Origin: Arthrobacter sp. H35-D1
GTDB taxonomy: Bacteria; Actinomycetota; Actinomycetes; Actinomycetales; Micrococcaceae
NCBI RefSeq assembly: GCF_030063185.1
Contig: NZ_JASISP010000014.1
Coordinates: 1 to 64,000 of the forward strand
DNA length: 64,000 bases
Reading direction: 5' to 3'
Position 1 is the first letter of the stretch. Each line of letters starts with the position of its first letter. Positions 45,051-54,016 of the stretch are shown piece after piece. The notes under the pieces are model-generated. The model was given only the letters and a program-made list of their open reading frames with translations. It searched no databases and was not told the DNA's origin. The translations under genes were made by a program, and so were the position numbers.

Positions 45051-46642
45051 GCGTTTTGCGCACAACCATTGACCCGCTCAGTGCCGACTTTACCGCCAAT
45101 AGGGCGGCTATGGTTCAGAAGCTGACTGAGCTCGACGGCGAATACGCCAAAGTGCGCCAAAGTGGAGGCGAAAAGGCGGTCACCAGGCACCGCAAACGCG
45201 GGAAGCTGCTGGCCCGCGAGCGGGTGGAGATGCTCGTTGACAGGGACTCCCCATTCCTTGAGCTCTCGCCCCTGGCAGCGTGGGGCACCAAATTCCATGT
45301 GGGTGCCAGCGTCGTGACGGGCATTGGCGTGGTGGAAGGTGTGGAGTGCTTGATCGTGGCGCACGAACCCACCGTCAAGGGCGGCACCTCGAACCCGTAC
45401 ACCACCAAGAAGATCTTCCGCGCCTTGGACATCGCCAGGGAGAACCGGCTGCCGGTGATCTCACTGGTGGAATCCGGCGGAGCGGATCTGCCCACGCAGA
45501 GCGAAATCTTCATCCCCGGCGGCAAGCTGTTCCGGGACCTCACCAGGCTTTCGGCCGCAGGAATACCCACCATCGCGCTGGTGTTTGGCAACTCCACGGC
45601 TGGGGGCGCCTACGTTCCTGGCATGAGTGACCACATTGTCATGATCAAGGAACGTTCCAAGGTTTTCCTGGCCGGGCCACCGCTGGTGAAGATGGCCACG
45701 GGGGAGGAATCAGATGATGAATCCCTTGGCGGTGCTGACATGCACGCCCGCATCTCCGGACTTGCCGATTACTACGCACTGGATGAGATGGATGCGCTGC
45801 GGATTGGCCGGCGGATTGTGGCACGGCTCAACTGGGTTAAAAAGGGTGCAACGCCTGCCGCTTCCCAAGAACCCCGCCTGGCTGAGGAAGAACTGTTGGG
45901 GATCGTCCCCTCAGACCTGAAGATCCCCTTCGATCCCCGCGAAGTCATCGCGCGGGTTGTTGATGGCAGTGACTTTGATGAGTTCAAGGCCCTGTACGGC
46001 ACGTCCTTGGTGACAGGCTGGGCCAGGATCCATGGCCACCCGGTGGGTATCCTGGCCAACGCGCGCGGCGTGCTCTTCTCCGCCGAGGCGCAAAAAGCCG
46101 CCCAATTCATCCAGCTCGCCAACTCGGCGAACACCCCTCTGCTGTTTCTGCACAACACCACCGGCTACATGGTGGGCAAAGAGTATGAGCAGGCCGGCAT
46201 CATCAAGCACGGTTCCATGATGATCAACGCCGTCTCCAACTCCACCGTCCCGCACCTGTCAGTTCTCATGGGTGCATCCTTTGGGGCGGGGCACTACGGC
46301 ATGTGCGGGCGAGCCTTTGATCCGCGATTCCTGTTCTCCTGGCCCAGCGCCCGATCCTCCGTCATGGGGGCCGCGCAACTGGCGGGCGTCATGTCCATTG
46401 TGGGCAGGGCCGCGGCGGCATCCAGCGGACGCGACTTTGATGAGGATGCCGACGCTGCCATGCGCTCAGCCGTTGAGGCTCAGATCGAGGCGGAATCGCT
46501 GCCCACTTTCCTGTCCGGGAAGTTGTACGACGACGGCCTCATCGACCCCCGCGACACCCGCAACGTTTTGGGCCTGGCACTTTCTGCCATCGCCACCACC
46601 GAAATCAAGGGCGCCGAGGGCTTCGGCGTCTTCCGGATGTGA
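45047..46642 (+). CDS. Acyl-CoA carboxylase, carboxyltransferase (beta) subunit
   Basis: A 531-residue carboxyltransferase of the methylcrotonyl/geranyl-CoA type. The acyl-CoA site has ESGGADLPTQ and the biotin half STAGGAYVPGMSDHIVM; SGGA-x-LP is typical of 3-methyl-acyl-CoA carboxylases rather than propionyl or acetyl-CoA carboxylase. Segment GKLFRDLTRLS replaces the aromatic patch seen in methylcrotonyl-CoA carboxylases, which may mean a different substrate pocket. The GTG at 45047 overlaps atuA. It works with the alpha subunit 16 bp downstream. LiuB and AtuC are the closest role models; the choice is open. Confidence 0.93.
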   Translation: MSVLRTTIDPLSADFTANRAAMVQKLTELDGEYAKVRQSGGEKAVTRHRKRGKLLARERVEMLVDRDSPFLELSPLAAWGTKFHVGASVVTGIGVVEGVECLIVAHEPTVKGGTSNPYTTKKIFRALDIARENRLPVISLVESGGADLPTQSEIFIPGGKLFRDLTRLSAAGIPTIALVFGNSTAGGAYVPGMSDHIVMIKERSKVFLAGPPLVKMATGEESDDESLGGADMHARISGLADYYALDEMDALRIGRRIVARLNWVKKGATPAASQEPRLAEEELLGIVPSDLKIPFDPREVIARVVDGSDFDEFKALYGTSLVTGWARIHGHPVGILANARGVLFSAEAQKAAQFIQLANSANTPLLFLHNTTGYMVGKEYEQAGIIKHGSMMINAVSNSTVPHLSVLMGASFGAGHYGMCGRAFDPRFLFSWPSARSSVMGAAQLAGVMSIVGRAAAASSGRDFDEDADAAMRSAVEAQIEAESLPTFLSGKLYDDGLIDPRDTRNVLGLALSAIATTEIKGAEGFGVFRM

Positions 46643-46658
46643 GCCAAGGATGACACTC

Positions 46659-48710
46659 ATGAGCCAACCCTTCACCAACGCGCCCATCAGCCATACGCCC
46701 ACAGGCGATGAGCCCACCAGTGGTGCGCCCATCACCCGTGTGCTCGTGGCCAACCGTGGCGAAATTGCCCGCCGCGTGTTTCACAGCTGCCGCGAGCGCG
46801 GCATCGGCACTGTTGCGATCTATTCCACGGCCGACGCCGGAGCCCCCTTCGTAGCGGAGGCCGACACAGCGGTGCACCTGCCAGGCACCAGTGCCGCTGA
46901 AACGTACTTGCGCGGGGAGCTCATCATCGCCGCCGCTCTGCGGGCCGGGGCGAACGCCATCCACCCGGGCTACGGGTTCTTGTCTGAGAACGGCGACTTT
47001 GCCAGGAGTGTTCAAGCTGCCGGGCTGATCTGGATTGGACCGTCCCCGGAAGCCATTGATGCCATGGGGGACAAGATTTCAGCCAAGCTCCTGGTGGCAG
47101 CAGGCGGAGTGCCGGTGCTGAGCGAGTTGGACCCGGCCACTATCACCGAAGCGCAGCTGCCCGTGCTCATTAAAGCCTCCGCCGGTGGTGGCGGACGCGG
47201 CATGCGCATAGTGCGCGCAGTGGCCGATTTGCCGGCCGAACTTGAGACTGCCCGTACAGAAGCGGCGAGCGCCTTTGGTGACGGAACTGTTTTTTGCGAG
47301 CCGTACCTGGAAACCGGACACCACCTTGAAGTGCAAATCATGGCTGACACCCACGGCACCGTCTGGGCGGTAGGCGAGCGCGAATGCTCCATCCAGCGGC
47401 GGCACCAAAAAGTTGTGGAAGAGGCTCCTTCACCGTTGGTGGAGCGAACCCCCGGCATGCGGGCGAAGTTGTTTGCGGCGGCCGTTGCGGCGGCCAAGGC
47501 TGTCAACTATGTGGGTGCCGGAACGGTGGAATTCTTAGCCGATGACTCCGGACGCTTTTACTTCCTCGAGACCAACACGCGCCTGCAGGTGGAACACCCT
47601 GTCACCGAATGCACCACCGGCTTGGACCTGGTGGCTTTGCAGCTTGACGTGGCAGCAGGTGTTGCCTTGGCCGAACAACCCCCGGCACCACACGGCTCCG
47701 CCATTGAGGTGCGCCTCTATGCCGAGGATCCTGCCGCTGGCTGGGCCCCGCAGACCGGGACGGTCCAGCGCTTCGACTTTGCCGGGCTGGCTGCCAACTT
47801 CGCGCTGCCCACCCGTGAGCGCGGGCTGCGTTTGGACTCCGCTGTGGAAGCCGGCTCCACCGTCACCATCCATTACGATCCCATGCTGGCCAAGCTCATT
47901 GCCTGGGCACCCACCCGGGTGGAGGCGGCCCGCTCACTGGCCAGGGCATTGTCCCGTGCACGGATCCACGGTGTACGCACCAACCGGGACCTGCTGGTGA
48001 ACATCCTGCGCCACGAGGCCTTTCTCGCCGGTGCAACAGATACCGCATTCCTGCCCACCCACGGGCTCGAGGTATTGGCGGCGCCGGTGGCCGGAGCGGA
48101 CGAGGAAAAAGCAGCGGCGCTCGCAGCGGCCCTTGCAGCAGCGGCGCTGCGCCGCGAACAAGCCCTCGCGTTGGGGCTGCTGCCCAGCGGTTGGCGGAAC
48201 CTGCGGTCCATGCCACAGCACACCACGCTGGTAGGCCCGGCCGGGGAACACAACGTGTCATATGAGACGACCCGAGAAGGGCTGCAGGCAGAGGGGTTCG
48301 GCGCTGCCGCCGTCGTCCATCTCAGTGCCGAGAACGTGAGCCTTGAGCTGGACGGGCTGGTGCGTTCGTGGTCGGTGGCCCACTACACCACTGCCGCCTC
48401 GACTGTGCTTGAGGTTGACGGCGACGGCGGCTCCATCACCTTCACGGAGGTGGAGCGTTTCCCGGACCCCAGCCTTGCGGTCGCGGCAGGTTCCCTGACA
48501 GCACCCATGCCCGGCGCTGTGGTGAACGTGCATGTCGCTGCGGGGGAGAAGGTTGCGGCGGGCCAGCCGCTTCTGGTGCTGGAAGCCATGAAGATGCTGC
48601 ACACCATCGGGGCGCCCGCGGACGGGATCGTCGCCGAACTGCACGTCACCGTGGGGCAAAACGTAGACGTGGGGATGGTTCTGGCCGTGGTGGAAGCGCA
48701 GCCTGGATGA
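46659..48710 (+). CDS. Acyl-CoA carboxylase, biotin carboxylase/biotin carrier (alpha) subunit
   Basis: A 683-residue biotin-dependent subunit. Biotin carboxylase comes first: ITRVLVANRGEIARRVF, HPGYGFLSEN, the glycine-rich ATP loop SAGGGGRGM, then FLETNTRLQVEHPVTE. The biotin carrier domain is C-terminal, with Lys645 in LEAMKML as the biotinylated residue. The stretch 490-600 between them is Ala-rich and divergent. ATG 46659 is preceded by AAGGA; ATG 46650 is possible. It feeds carboxybiotin to the beta subunit encoded just upstream (AtuF/LiuD role). Confidence 0.95.
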   Translation: MSQPFTNAPISHTPTGDEPTSGAPITRVLVANRGEIARRVFHSCRERGIGTVAIYSTADAGAPFVAEADTAVHLPGTSAAETYLRGELIIAAALRAGANAIHPGYGFLSENGDFARSVQAAGLIWIGPSPEAIDAMGDKISAKLLVAAGGVPVLSELDPATITEAQLPVLIKASAGGGGRGMRIVRAVADLPAELETARTEAASAFGDGTVFCEPYLETGHHLEVQIMADTHGTVWAVGERECSIQRRHQKVVEEAPSPLVERTPGMRAKLFAAAVAAAKAVNYVGAGTVEFLADDSGRFYFLETNTRLQVEHPVTECTTGLDLVALQLDVAAGVALAEQPPAPHGSAIEVRLYAEDPAAGWAPQTGTVQRFDFAGLAANFALPTRERGLRLDSAVEAGSTVTIHYDPMLAKLIAWAPTRVEAARSLARALSRARIHGVRTNRDLLVNILRHEAFLAGATDTAFLPTHGLEVLAAPVAGADEEKAAALAAALAAAALRREQALALGLLPSGWRNLRSMPQHTTLVGPAGEHNVSYETTREGLQAEGFGAAAVVHLSAENVSLELDGLVRSWSVAHYTTAASTVLEVDGDGGSITFTEVERFPDPSLAVAAGSLTAPMPGAVVNVHVAAGEKVAAGQPLLVLEAMKMLHTIGAPADGIVAELHVTVGQNVDVGMVLAVVEAQPG

Positions 48711-48783
48711 GCCCGCGCCAGTTATTCCGGGCAGCACATTCCGGGCAGCAACACAAAAAAACCAACTCAATGAGGAGAACCAG

Positions 48784-49941
48784 ATGAGCATTGTTGAAAC
48801 AGAAGAACAGCAGGCCCTGCGTGCTGCCGTGCGGACCATCGTGGGCAAATACGGGCCTGAATATGTGAACAAGCACGCACGTGCCGGCGAGACCATGACC
48901 GAGCTGTGGCAGGAACTCGGCGAGGCCGGTTTCCTGGGCGTCTCAATACCGGAGGAATACGGCGGCGGCGGGCAGGGCATCTATGAACTGGCAGCAGTGC
49001 TGGAGGAGTCCTCCGCACTGGGCGCCTCCTTGATCATGATGGTGGTTTCACCTGCCATCTGCGGCACCGTGATCGCCAAATACGGCACGGATGAGCAGAA
49101 ACAGCGCTGGTTGCCCGGCTTTGCCGACGGCTCCATCGTCATGGCCTTTGGCATCACCGAACCCGAAGCCGGCTCCAACTCCCACAACATCTCAACTGTG
49201 GCCCGGCGCGATGACGACGATTGGGTCCTGAACGGGCGCAAGGTGTACGTCACCGGAGTCAACAACGCCGACTACGTCCTCATTGTGGCCCGCACCGTGG
49301 ATGAGCGCAGCGGCCGCCTGCGCCCAGCCATGTTTGTGTTGCCGCGAGAAACGCCCGGCTTTGAATACCGGGAGGTGGAGATGGACATCGTCGAGTCCGA
49401 GAAGCAGTACCTGCTGTTCTTGGATGATGTTCGCCTGCCTGCCGGGGCTCTGGTGGGAGGGGCGGATGCACCCTTGGAGGCTTTGTTTGCAGGTCTGAAC
49501 CCAGAGCGCATCATGGCCTCGGCCATCGCTGTGGGAACCGGCCGTTACGCCATCAACAAGGCCGTTGACTACGTCAAGGAACGCGAAGTGTGGGGACAGC
49601 CCATCGGCGCGCACCAAGGCATTGCCCACCCGTTGGCCAAGAGCCATATTGAGGTTGAACTGAGCCGGCTCATGATGCTCCGTGCCGCAGCCCTGTACGA
49701 CGCCGGCGAAGACAAGGCTGCTGGCGAGGCTGCCAACATGGCCAAGTACTCCGCTGCCGAGGCCAGCATCAACGCTCTCGACACCGCCATCCAGTCCTTG
49801 GGTGGCAACGGATTGAGCAAGGAATATGGTCTGGCGCAGATGCTCGGCCTGGCCCGGATAGGCCGGGTGGCCCCGGTGAGCCGGGAGATGGTGCTGAACT
49901 TTGTGGCCCAACACTCGCTCGGCCTCCCCAAGAGCTACTGA
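48784..49941 (+). CDS. Acyl-CoA dehydrogenase
   Basis: A 385-residue FAD enzyme introducing the alpha-beta double bond in acyl-CoA. SIPEEYGGGG, ITEPEAGSNSHN (FAD/substrate loop) and the C-terminal IQSLGGNGLSKEYGLAQMLG signature are in place. GGAG lies upstream of ATG 48784. Between the carboxylase and hydratase genes it takes the AtuD (citronellyl-CoA dehydrogenase) or LiuA (isovaleryl-CoA dehydrogenase) place; the sequence alone does not decide. Electrons would leave through ETF, not encoded here. 3 bp from the following hydratase gene. Confidence 0.92.
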   Translation: MSIVETEEQQALRAAVRTIVGKYGPEYVNKHARAGETMTELWQELGEAGFLGVSIPEEYGGGGQGIYELAAVLEESSALGASLIMMVVSPAICGTVIAKYGTDEQKQRWLPGFADGSIVMAFGITEPEAGSNSHNISTVARRDDDDWVLNGRKVYVTGVNNADYVLIVARTVDERSGRLRPAMFVLPRETPGFEYREVEMDIVESEKQYLLFLDDVRLPAGALVGGADAPLEALFAGLNPERIMASAIAVGTGRYAINKAVDYVKEREVWGQPIGAHQGIAHPLAKSHIEVELSRLMMLRAAALYDAGEDKAAGEAANMAKYSAAEASINALDTAIQSLGGNGLSKEYGLAQMLGLARIGRVAPVSREMVLNFVAQHSLGLPKSY

Positions 49942-49944
49942 TCC

Positions 49945-50757
49945 ATGGCTACTGAATCCCTGCCAGGCAGTGGCGGAACCGCAGACGCCGAGCTGGTGCA
50001 TTATGGCCTGGCAGCGGGAATTGCCACCATCACCCTTGACTCGTGGGCCAACCGCAATGCCCTCTCACAACAGCTCGTGGCGCAGCTGCTGGCCAAGTTG
50101 GAGCAGGCCTGTGCCGAGGCCGCCGATGGCAGTGTGCGCGTTATTTTGCTGGCCCATACCGGTAAGGTTTTTTGCGCTGGCGCGGACCTGAAGGAAGCCG
50201 GAGCGCAGGGAGTAGCGGAGGGCGCTGAAAATCTAGCGAAGATCATGCGCAGGATATTGAGCGCCCCGGTGCCCGTGGTTGCCAGGGTCGACGGCGTGGC
50301 CCGAGCCGGCGGGCTGGGCATCCTGGGTGCCGCGGACATTGTCGTGGCCCATACGGCTGCCACCTTTGCCTTCTCTGAAGTGCGGATTGGGCTGGGCCCG
50401 GCCATCATCTCCCTGACCACCATGGGGCGCATGAGCAGCCGTTCAGTGTCTCGTTATTACCTCACGGGGGAGAGCTTCGATGCTGTTGCTGCGCAGGCGT
50501 GCGGGCTCATCACCTGCGCGGCGGAGGATGTGGACGGCGCCCTTGAACCTATTTTGGAAAATCTCCGCCTGGGTGCCCCGCAGGGGCTGGCCGAAAGCAA
50601 GAAAGTGGCAGCCGCACCCATGCTCGCCCAGCTGGACGCGGGGGTTGCAGAAATGACGGCGCTCTCCACCAAGCTCTTCACCACCGATCAGGTCAGGGAA
50701 GGCATGGCGGCGTTCCTGGAACGCCGACAACCGTCCTGGCAGCTCCCCACCTCCTAG
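49945..50757 (+). CDS. Enoyl-CoA hydratase family protein (AtuE/LiuC-like role)
   Basis: A 270-residue crotonase-fold protein. FCAGADLKEAG supplies the first oxyanion-hole element and VDGVARAGGLGILGAADIVVA the second, where Arg-Ala replaces the common Ala-Leu. The catalytic region has FSEVRIGLGPAIISLTTM: one acidic residue (Glu in SEVRIG) is kept and the second usual glutamate is absent, a pattern shared with isohexenylglutaconyl- and methylglutaconyl-CoA hydratases. It should hydrate the carboxylated product of the carboxylase. Its stop is followed at once by a repeat array. Confidence 0.88.
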   Translation: MATESLPGSGGTADAELVHYGLAAGIATITLDSWANRNALSQQLVAQLLAKLEQACAEAADGSVRVILLAHTGKVFCAGADLKEAGAQGVAEGAENLAKIMRRILSAPVPVVARVDGVARAGGLGILGAADIVVAHTAATFAFSEVRIGLGPAIISLTTMGRMSSRSVSRYYLTGESFDAVAAQACGLITCAAEDVDGALEPILENLRLGAPQGLAESKKVAAAPMLAQLDAGVAEMTALSTKLFTTDQVREGMAAFLERRQPSWQLPTS

Positions 50758-50758
50758 C

Positions 50759-50838
50759 AACGCTCCTGCAGAAAACGGTCACTTTTTACCAACGCTCCTG
50801 CAGAACACGCCGCAGTCTGCACCAACGCTCCTTCACCA
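50759..50838 (+). repeat. Three direct copies of AACGCTCCTGCAGAA-like unit
   Basis: Copies start at 50759, 50791 and 50824, so the period is 32-33 bp. The first two are identical over 15 bp; the third is AACGCTCCTTCACCA. The array begins 1 nt after the stop of the hydratase gene and ends before a small GCCGGCA-N4-TGCCGGC hairpin at 50864-50881. The core and period are the same as in the array at 41547-41639. The array separates the hydratase gene from the CoA ligase. Confidence 0.8.
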
Positions 50839-50899
50839 CAAGATGGACCCTCGCTGACCAGAAGCCGGCAATGCTGCCGGCGCCAAAGAAAGGCTTGCC

Positions 50900-52489
50900 A
50901 TGACGCTTGACACCCTTGCACCCCCGGTATTCCTGCAGGATAGGCTCGATCATTGGGCGCAACACCGCCCTGATGCCGAGGCAATCAGCTTTGGCGAGGT
51001 CAGCTACACGTGGGGCCAATGGCGGCCGCGCATCTTGCAGCTCACGGAAGCCTTGCGTGCCGCAGGCATCAAGCGCGGGGAACGGATCCTCACCTTCGAT
51101 TTAAACCACTTGGCCATTATTGAGCTGACGTACGCCGCCTCGGCGCTGGGTGCAGGCACGGTGGTGGGAAACTACCGTCTGGCACCAAGCCAGCTCTCTT
51201 ACGTCCTCACTGACTCCGCGCCGAAGATTGTCTTCTATGGTGCCGAGCTGCACAGCGTGCTCGAGACCGCAAACGCGGAAACACCGCTACCGCGCACCAT
51301 TGTCATTGGTGGAGAAAATGACGAATTTGAGGCATTCCTCGCAAGCGGCACACCAGCAGGAGGGGACGAGAGAACCGTGGGGAAAACGGACGAAGAAGTC
51401 CACCCTGATGACACAGTCCTTGTTGTTTACACCTCTGGAACAACGGGCACGCCCAAGGGTGTTGAGCTGACACACAGGAGCATTAACATGCACAGCGTTG
51501 TTGCCAACCACGGATTGGGCATGGGGCCCGAGGACGTGAGCATGGTGGGGATGCCGATGTTCCACGTGGGTGGCTCATGTTATTTCCAGGTGGGGGTCTA
51601 TGCCGGTGCCAAGACTATTTTCCTTCGAGAGGCCTCCCGGCCGGCCATGATGCAGGCTATCGCCGACGGCGCCACGCACTCATTCATCGTCCCGGCTGTT
51701 ATCCAGGCCGTACTGGCGGGCGGTCCGCACGCCGCTGCTGCCTTCGCCCCGATAAAAAAGATTATCTACGGCGCCTCACCCATGCCCTTGCCGCTGCTGA
51801 GCAGAACGCTGGTCGCCTGGCCCAACACGGAGTTGGCGCACGTGTTTGGGATGACGGAAATGTCCGGAATCGGCACCATGCTCCAAGACAGTGATCACAG
51901 GAATCCCTCGCGGCCGGAAATTTTGCAATCGGTGGGAAGGGTCCTGCCCGGGGTGGAAATCAGGATCGCGGACCCCTTCACCCATGAGGTGCTCCCTGCC
52001 GGGGTCAATGGGGAGATCCAGATCCGCGGCGGTCAAAATATGAAGGGCTACCTGAACAAGCCGGAGGCAACCGCCAACTCCATGACGGCAGACGGCTTCC
52101 TCTGCTCCGGGGACATTGGGCATATGGATGATGACGGCTACCTGTACATGGTGGACCGGCTCAAGGACATGATCATTTCCGGTGGCGAAAACATCTACTG
52201 TCCCGAAGTTGAGAATGCACTCATGTCCCATCCGGAGGTCGCGGAGGGGATCGTCATGGGTGTTCCGGATCCCAAATGGACGGAGACGGTCAAGGCTGTT
52301 GTTGTCCGCGCTCCGGGCAGTACAGTGAGCGAGACCGACATCATCGCGTTCTGCCGTGAGCGTCTGGCGCATTACCAGTGCCCCACTTCGGTGGATTTTG
52401 TTGACGAACTGCCGCGCAATGCGACAGGGAAAATTCTCAAGCGCGATCTGCGCGCACCGTATTGGAGTGGTCATGAGCGAAATATCTAG
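50900..52489 (+). CDS. AMP-dependent acyl-CoA synthetase (AtuH-like role)
   Basis: A 529-residue ligase of the ANL superfamily. The P-loop YTSGTTGTPKG, the A5-like motif VFGMTEMSG, GFLCSGDIGHMDDDGYLYMV with the ATP-binding aspartate, and the catalytic lysine in NATGKILKRDL are all present, so it should be active. It forms acyl-AMP and then acyl-CoA, likely activating the acid that enters the pathway. AAAGG precedes ATG 50900. The 17-nt overlap with the SDR gene downstream couples them. Chain specificity cannot be read. Confidence 0.93.
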   Translation: MTLDTLAPPVFLQDRLDHWAQHRPDAEAISFGEVSYTWGQWRPRILQLTEALRAAGIKRGERILTFDLNHLAIIELTYAASALGAGTVVGNYRLAPSQLSYVLTDSAPKIVFYGAELHSVLETANAETPLPRTIVIGGENDEFEAFLASGTPAGGDERTVGKTDEEVHPDDTVLVVYTSGTTGTPKGVELTHRSINMHSVVANHGLGMGPEDVSMVGMPMFHVGGSCYFQVGVYAGAKTIFLREASRPAMMQAIADGATHSFIVPAVIQAVLAGGPHAAAAFAPIKKIIYGASPMPLPLLSRTLVAWPNTELAHVFGMTEMSGIGTMLQDSDHRNPSRPEILQSVGRVLPGVEIRIADPFTHEVLPAGVNGEIQIRGGQNMKGYLNKPEATANSMTADGFLCSGDIGHMDDDGYLYMVDRLKDMIISGGENIYCPEVENALMSHPEVAEGIVMGVPDPKWTETVKAVVVRAPGSTVSETDIIAFCRERLAHYQCPTSVDFVDELPRNATGKILKRDLRAPYWSGHERNI

Positions 52490-53369
52490 CAAGGGCAAAA
52501 CAAGCACGACGGCGGAGCGTGCCTTGGGTGCCTCCGGTGCCCCGGGCACGCTGGCAGGGAAGACCGTCCTCATGTCGGGAGGTTCGCGCGGCATTGGCCT
52601 GGCCATTGCCGTCCGGGCCGCCCGCGACGGCGCAAATGTGGTGCTGATCGCCAAGACCGACAGCCCGGATCCGCGCTTGGAAGGAACCATCCACACTGCG
52701 GCCGCTGAGATTGAAGCGGCAGGTGGGAAGGTGCTCGCGGTGGTGGGCGACGTCCGCGACGACGAGACCATCGCCTCCGCCGTGCAGAACGCCGTGGACA
52801 CTTTTGGTGGGATCGACATCGTGGTCAACAACGCCAGCGTGATTTCCCTGGATGGAACGTTGAAAGTGGCGGCCAAACGCTACGACCTCATGCAGGATGT
52901 CAATGTGCGCGGCACGTTCATGCTCAGCAAGGCAGCCCTTCCGCACTTGCTGAAGGCAGCCAATCCGCACATCCTGACGCTGAGCCCGCCGCTGAACTTT
53001 GACCCGAAGTGGCTGGGCGGGCACCCGGCTTACACGCTGGCCAAGTACGGCATGACGCTGGCAGCGCTGGGGTTTGCGGCGGAGTTTGCCGGCCAGGGCG
53101 TGGCATCCAATGCCCTGTGGCCGCGCACCACCATCGCCACAGCAGCCGTGGCAAACCTGCTGGGCGGGCAGGAGATGATCCAGCGCTCACGGCACCCCGC
53201 CATCATGGCCGACGCCGCCCACGCAATCCTCACCACGCCCAGCAAGGAGCTGACCGGCCAGAGCCTCATCGACGAGGAATTGTTGCGCGCTCGCGGCATG
53301 AGCGATTTCGCGGGCTACGCTGTGGATCCGTCGGCAGAGCTGATGATCGATCTCTATGTGGACCCCTAA
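52473..53369 (+). CDS. Short-chain dehydrogenase (HSDL2-like)
   Basis: A 298-residue SDR. SGGSRGIGLAIA is the cofactor loop, NNAS follows, and YTLAKYG gives the catalytic Tyr and Lys. The long ADSPDPRLEGTIH-type insert after strand two and the TLSPPLNF segment match the HSDL2/SDR-c subgroup, whose members act on fatty or branched acyl substrates. The ATG at 52473, preceded by GGAG, lies inside the 3' end of the ligase gene. In the Atu pathway two SDRs (AtuB, AtuG) fill similar spots, probably for alcohol/aldehyde or 3-hydroxyacyl steps. Confidence 0.9.
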   Translation: MSEISSKGKTSTTAERALGASGAPGTLAGKTVLMSGGSRGIGLAIAVRAARDGANVVLIAKTDSPDPRLEGTIHTAAAEIEAAGGKVLAVVGDVRDDETIASAVQNAVDTFGGIDIVVNNASVISLDGTLKVAAKRYDLMQDVNVRGTFMLSKAALPHLLKAANPHILTLSPPLNFDPKWLGGHPAYTLAKYGMTLAALGFAAEFAGQGVASNALWPRTTIATAAVANLLGGQEMIQRSRHPAIMADAAHAILTTPSKELTGQSLIDEELLRARGMSDFAGYAVDPSAELMIDLYVDP

Positions 53370-53391
53370 CCACCCGGTGCGGTGACGTGGG

Positions 53392-54012
53392 TCAGATGGC
53401 CGGGATCGCTTCTTTGATGATCGCCCGCAGCGTGCTTGCCAACAACGCGTGCACCTGCGGGCGAGTGAGCGTCTTGCGCAGCAGCCATTCACGGGCACCA
53501 CTACGCGCGAGTTGGGTGTACACCCTGAACATGGCCTTGATTTGCTCTTGGTCCTGAGTGCGCCCGCCCAGCCCGCACGCTTCAATCAGCAGCTCAATGG
53601 AATCGTTCTCAGCCTTGATAAGGATCCGCTCAAGATCCGGGTCCCGGCCCATGCCCCCTGAACCGAGAGCAAGCCAGGTAGCACCGGAGCGCTGCAGTGA
53701 ATCCAAAAACCACACCACAGCCAAGTCGATGCGCTCGTGGATGGATCCTTCGGGCAGCAGTGTCACGGCCACTTCGGAGACAGTTGAGCTGACCTTGATG
53801 ACTTCCAGGTACAGCCCGCGCTTGTTGGAAAAATAGTGATTGATCAGACCGCGGGCAACACCGGCAGCGGCGGCAATGTCGGTGACCGAGACTTCTTCAT
53901 AGGGACGGGCATTGAAAAGTTTTTGGGCGCACAAGAATATCTGCTGGCGCCGTTCATCCGGATTAAGCCGTTGCCTGCGCGGTTCGGCCATGTCGGTGTT
54001 GGGAGGTTTCAT
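53392..54012 (-). CDS. TetR-family regulator of the beta-oxidation module
   Basis: A 206-residue TetR regulator. The HTH region is about residues 20-65: IFLCAQKLFNARPYEEVSV, then IAAAAGVARGLINHYFSNKR, a pattern with N-x-Y-F rather than the more common Y-x-H-F. Encoded 4 bp after an enoyl-CoA hydratase in the same direction, and the pair diverges from thiolase and fadB across a tandem palindrome, so it most likely controls both sides. ATG 54012 or 53991 may start it. The ligand is probably an acyl-CoA. Confidence 0.9.
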   Translation of the reverse strand: MKPPNTDMAEPRRQRLNPDERRQQIFLCAQKLFNARPYEEVSVTDIAAAAGVARGLINHYFSNKRGLYLEVIKVSSTVSEVAVTLLPEGSIHERIDLAVVWFLDSLQRSGATWLALGSGGMGRDPDLERILIKAENDSIELLIEACGLGGRTQDQEQIKAMFRVYTQLARSGAREWLLRKTLTRPQVHALLASTLRAIIKEAIPAI

Positions 54013-54016
54013 GGTG

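Noticed and set aside
50864-50881. Intrinsic terminator before the CoA ligase
   Set aside because: The GCCGGCA hairpin has no T run and lies 18 bp before the start codon; a local fold in the leader is more likely.
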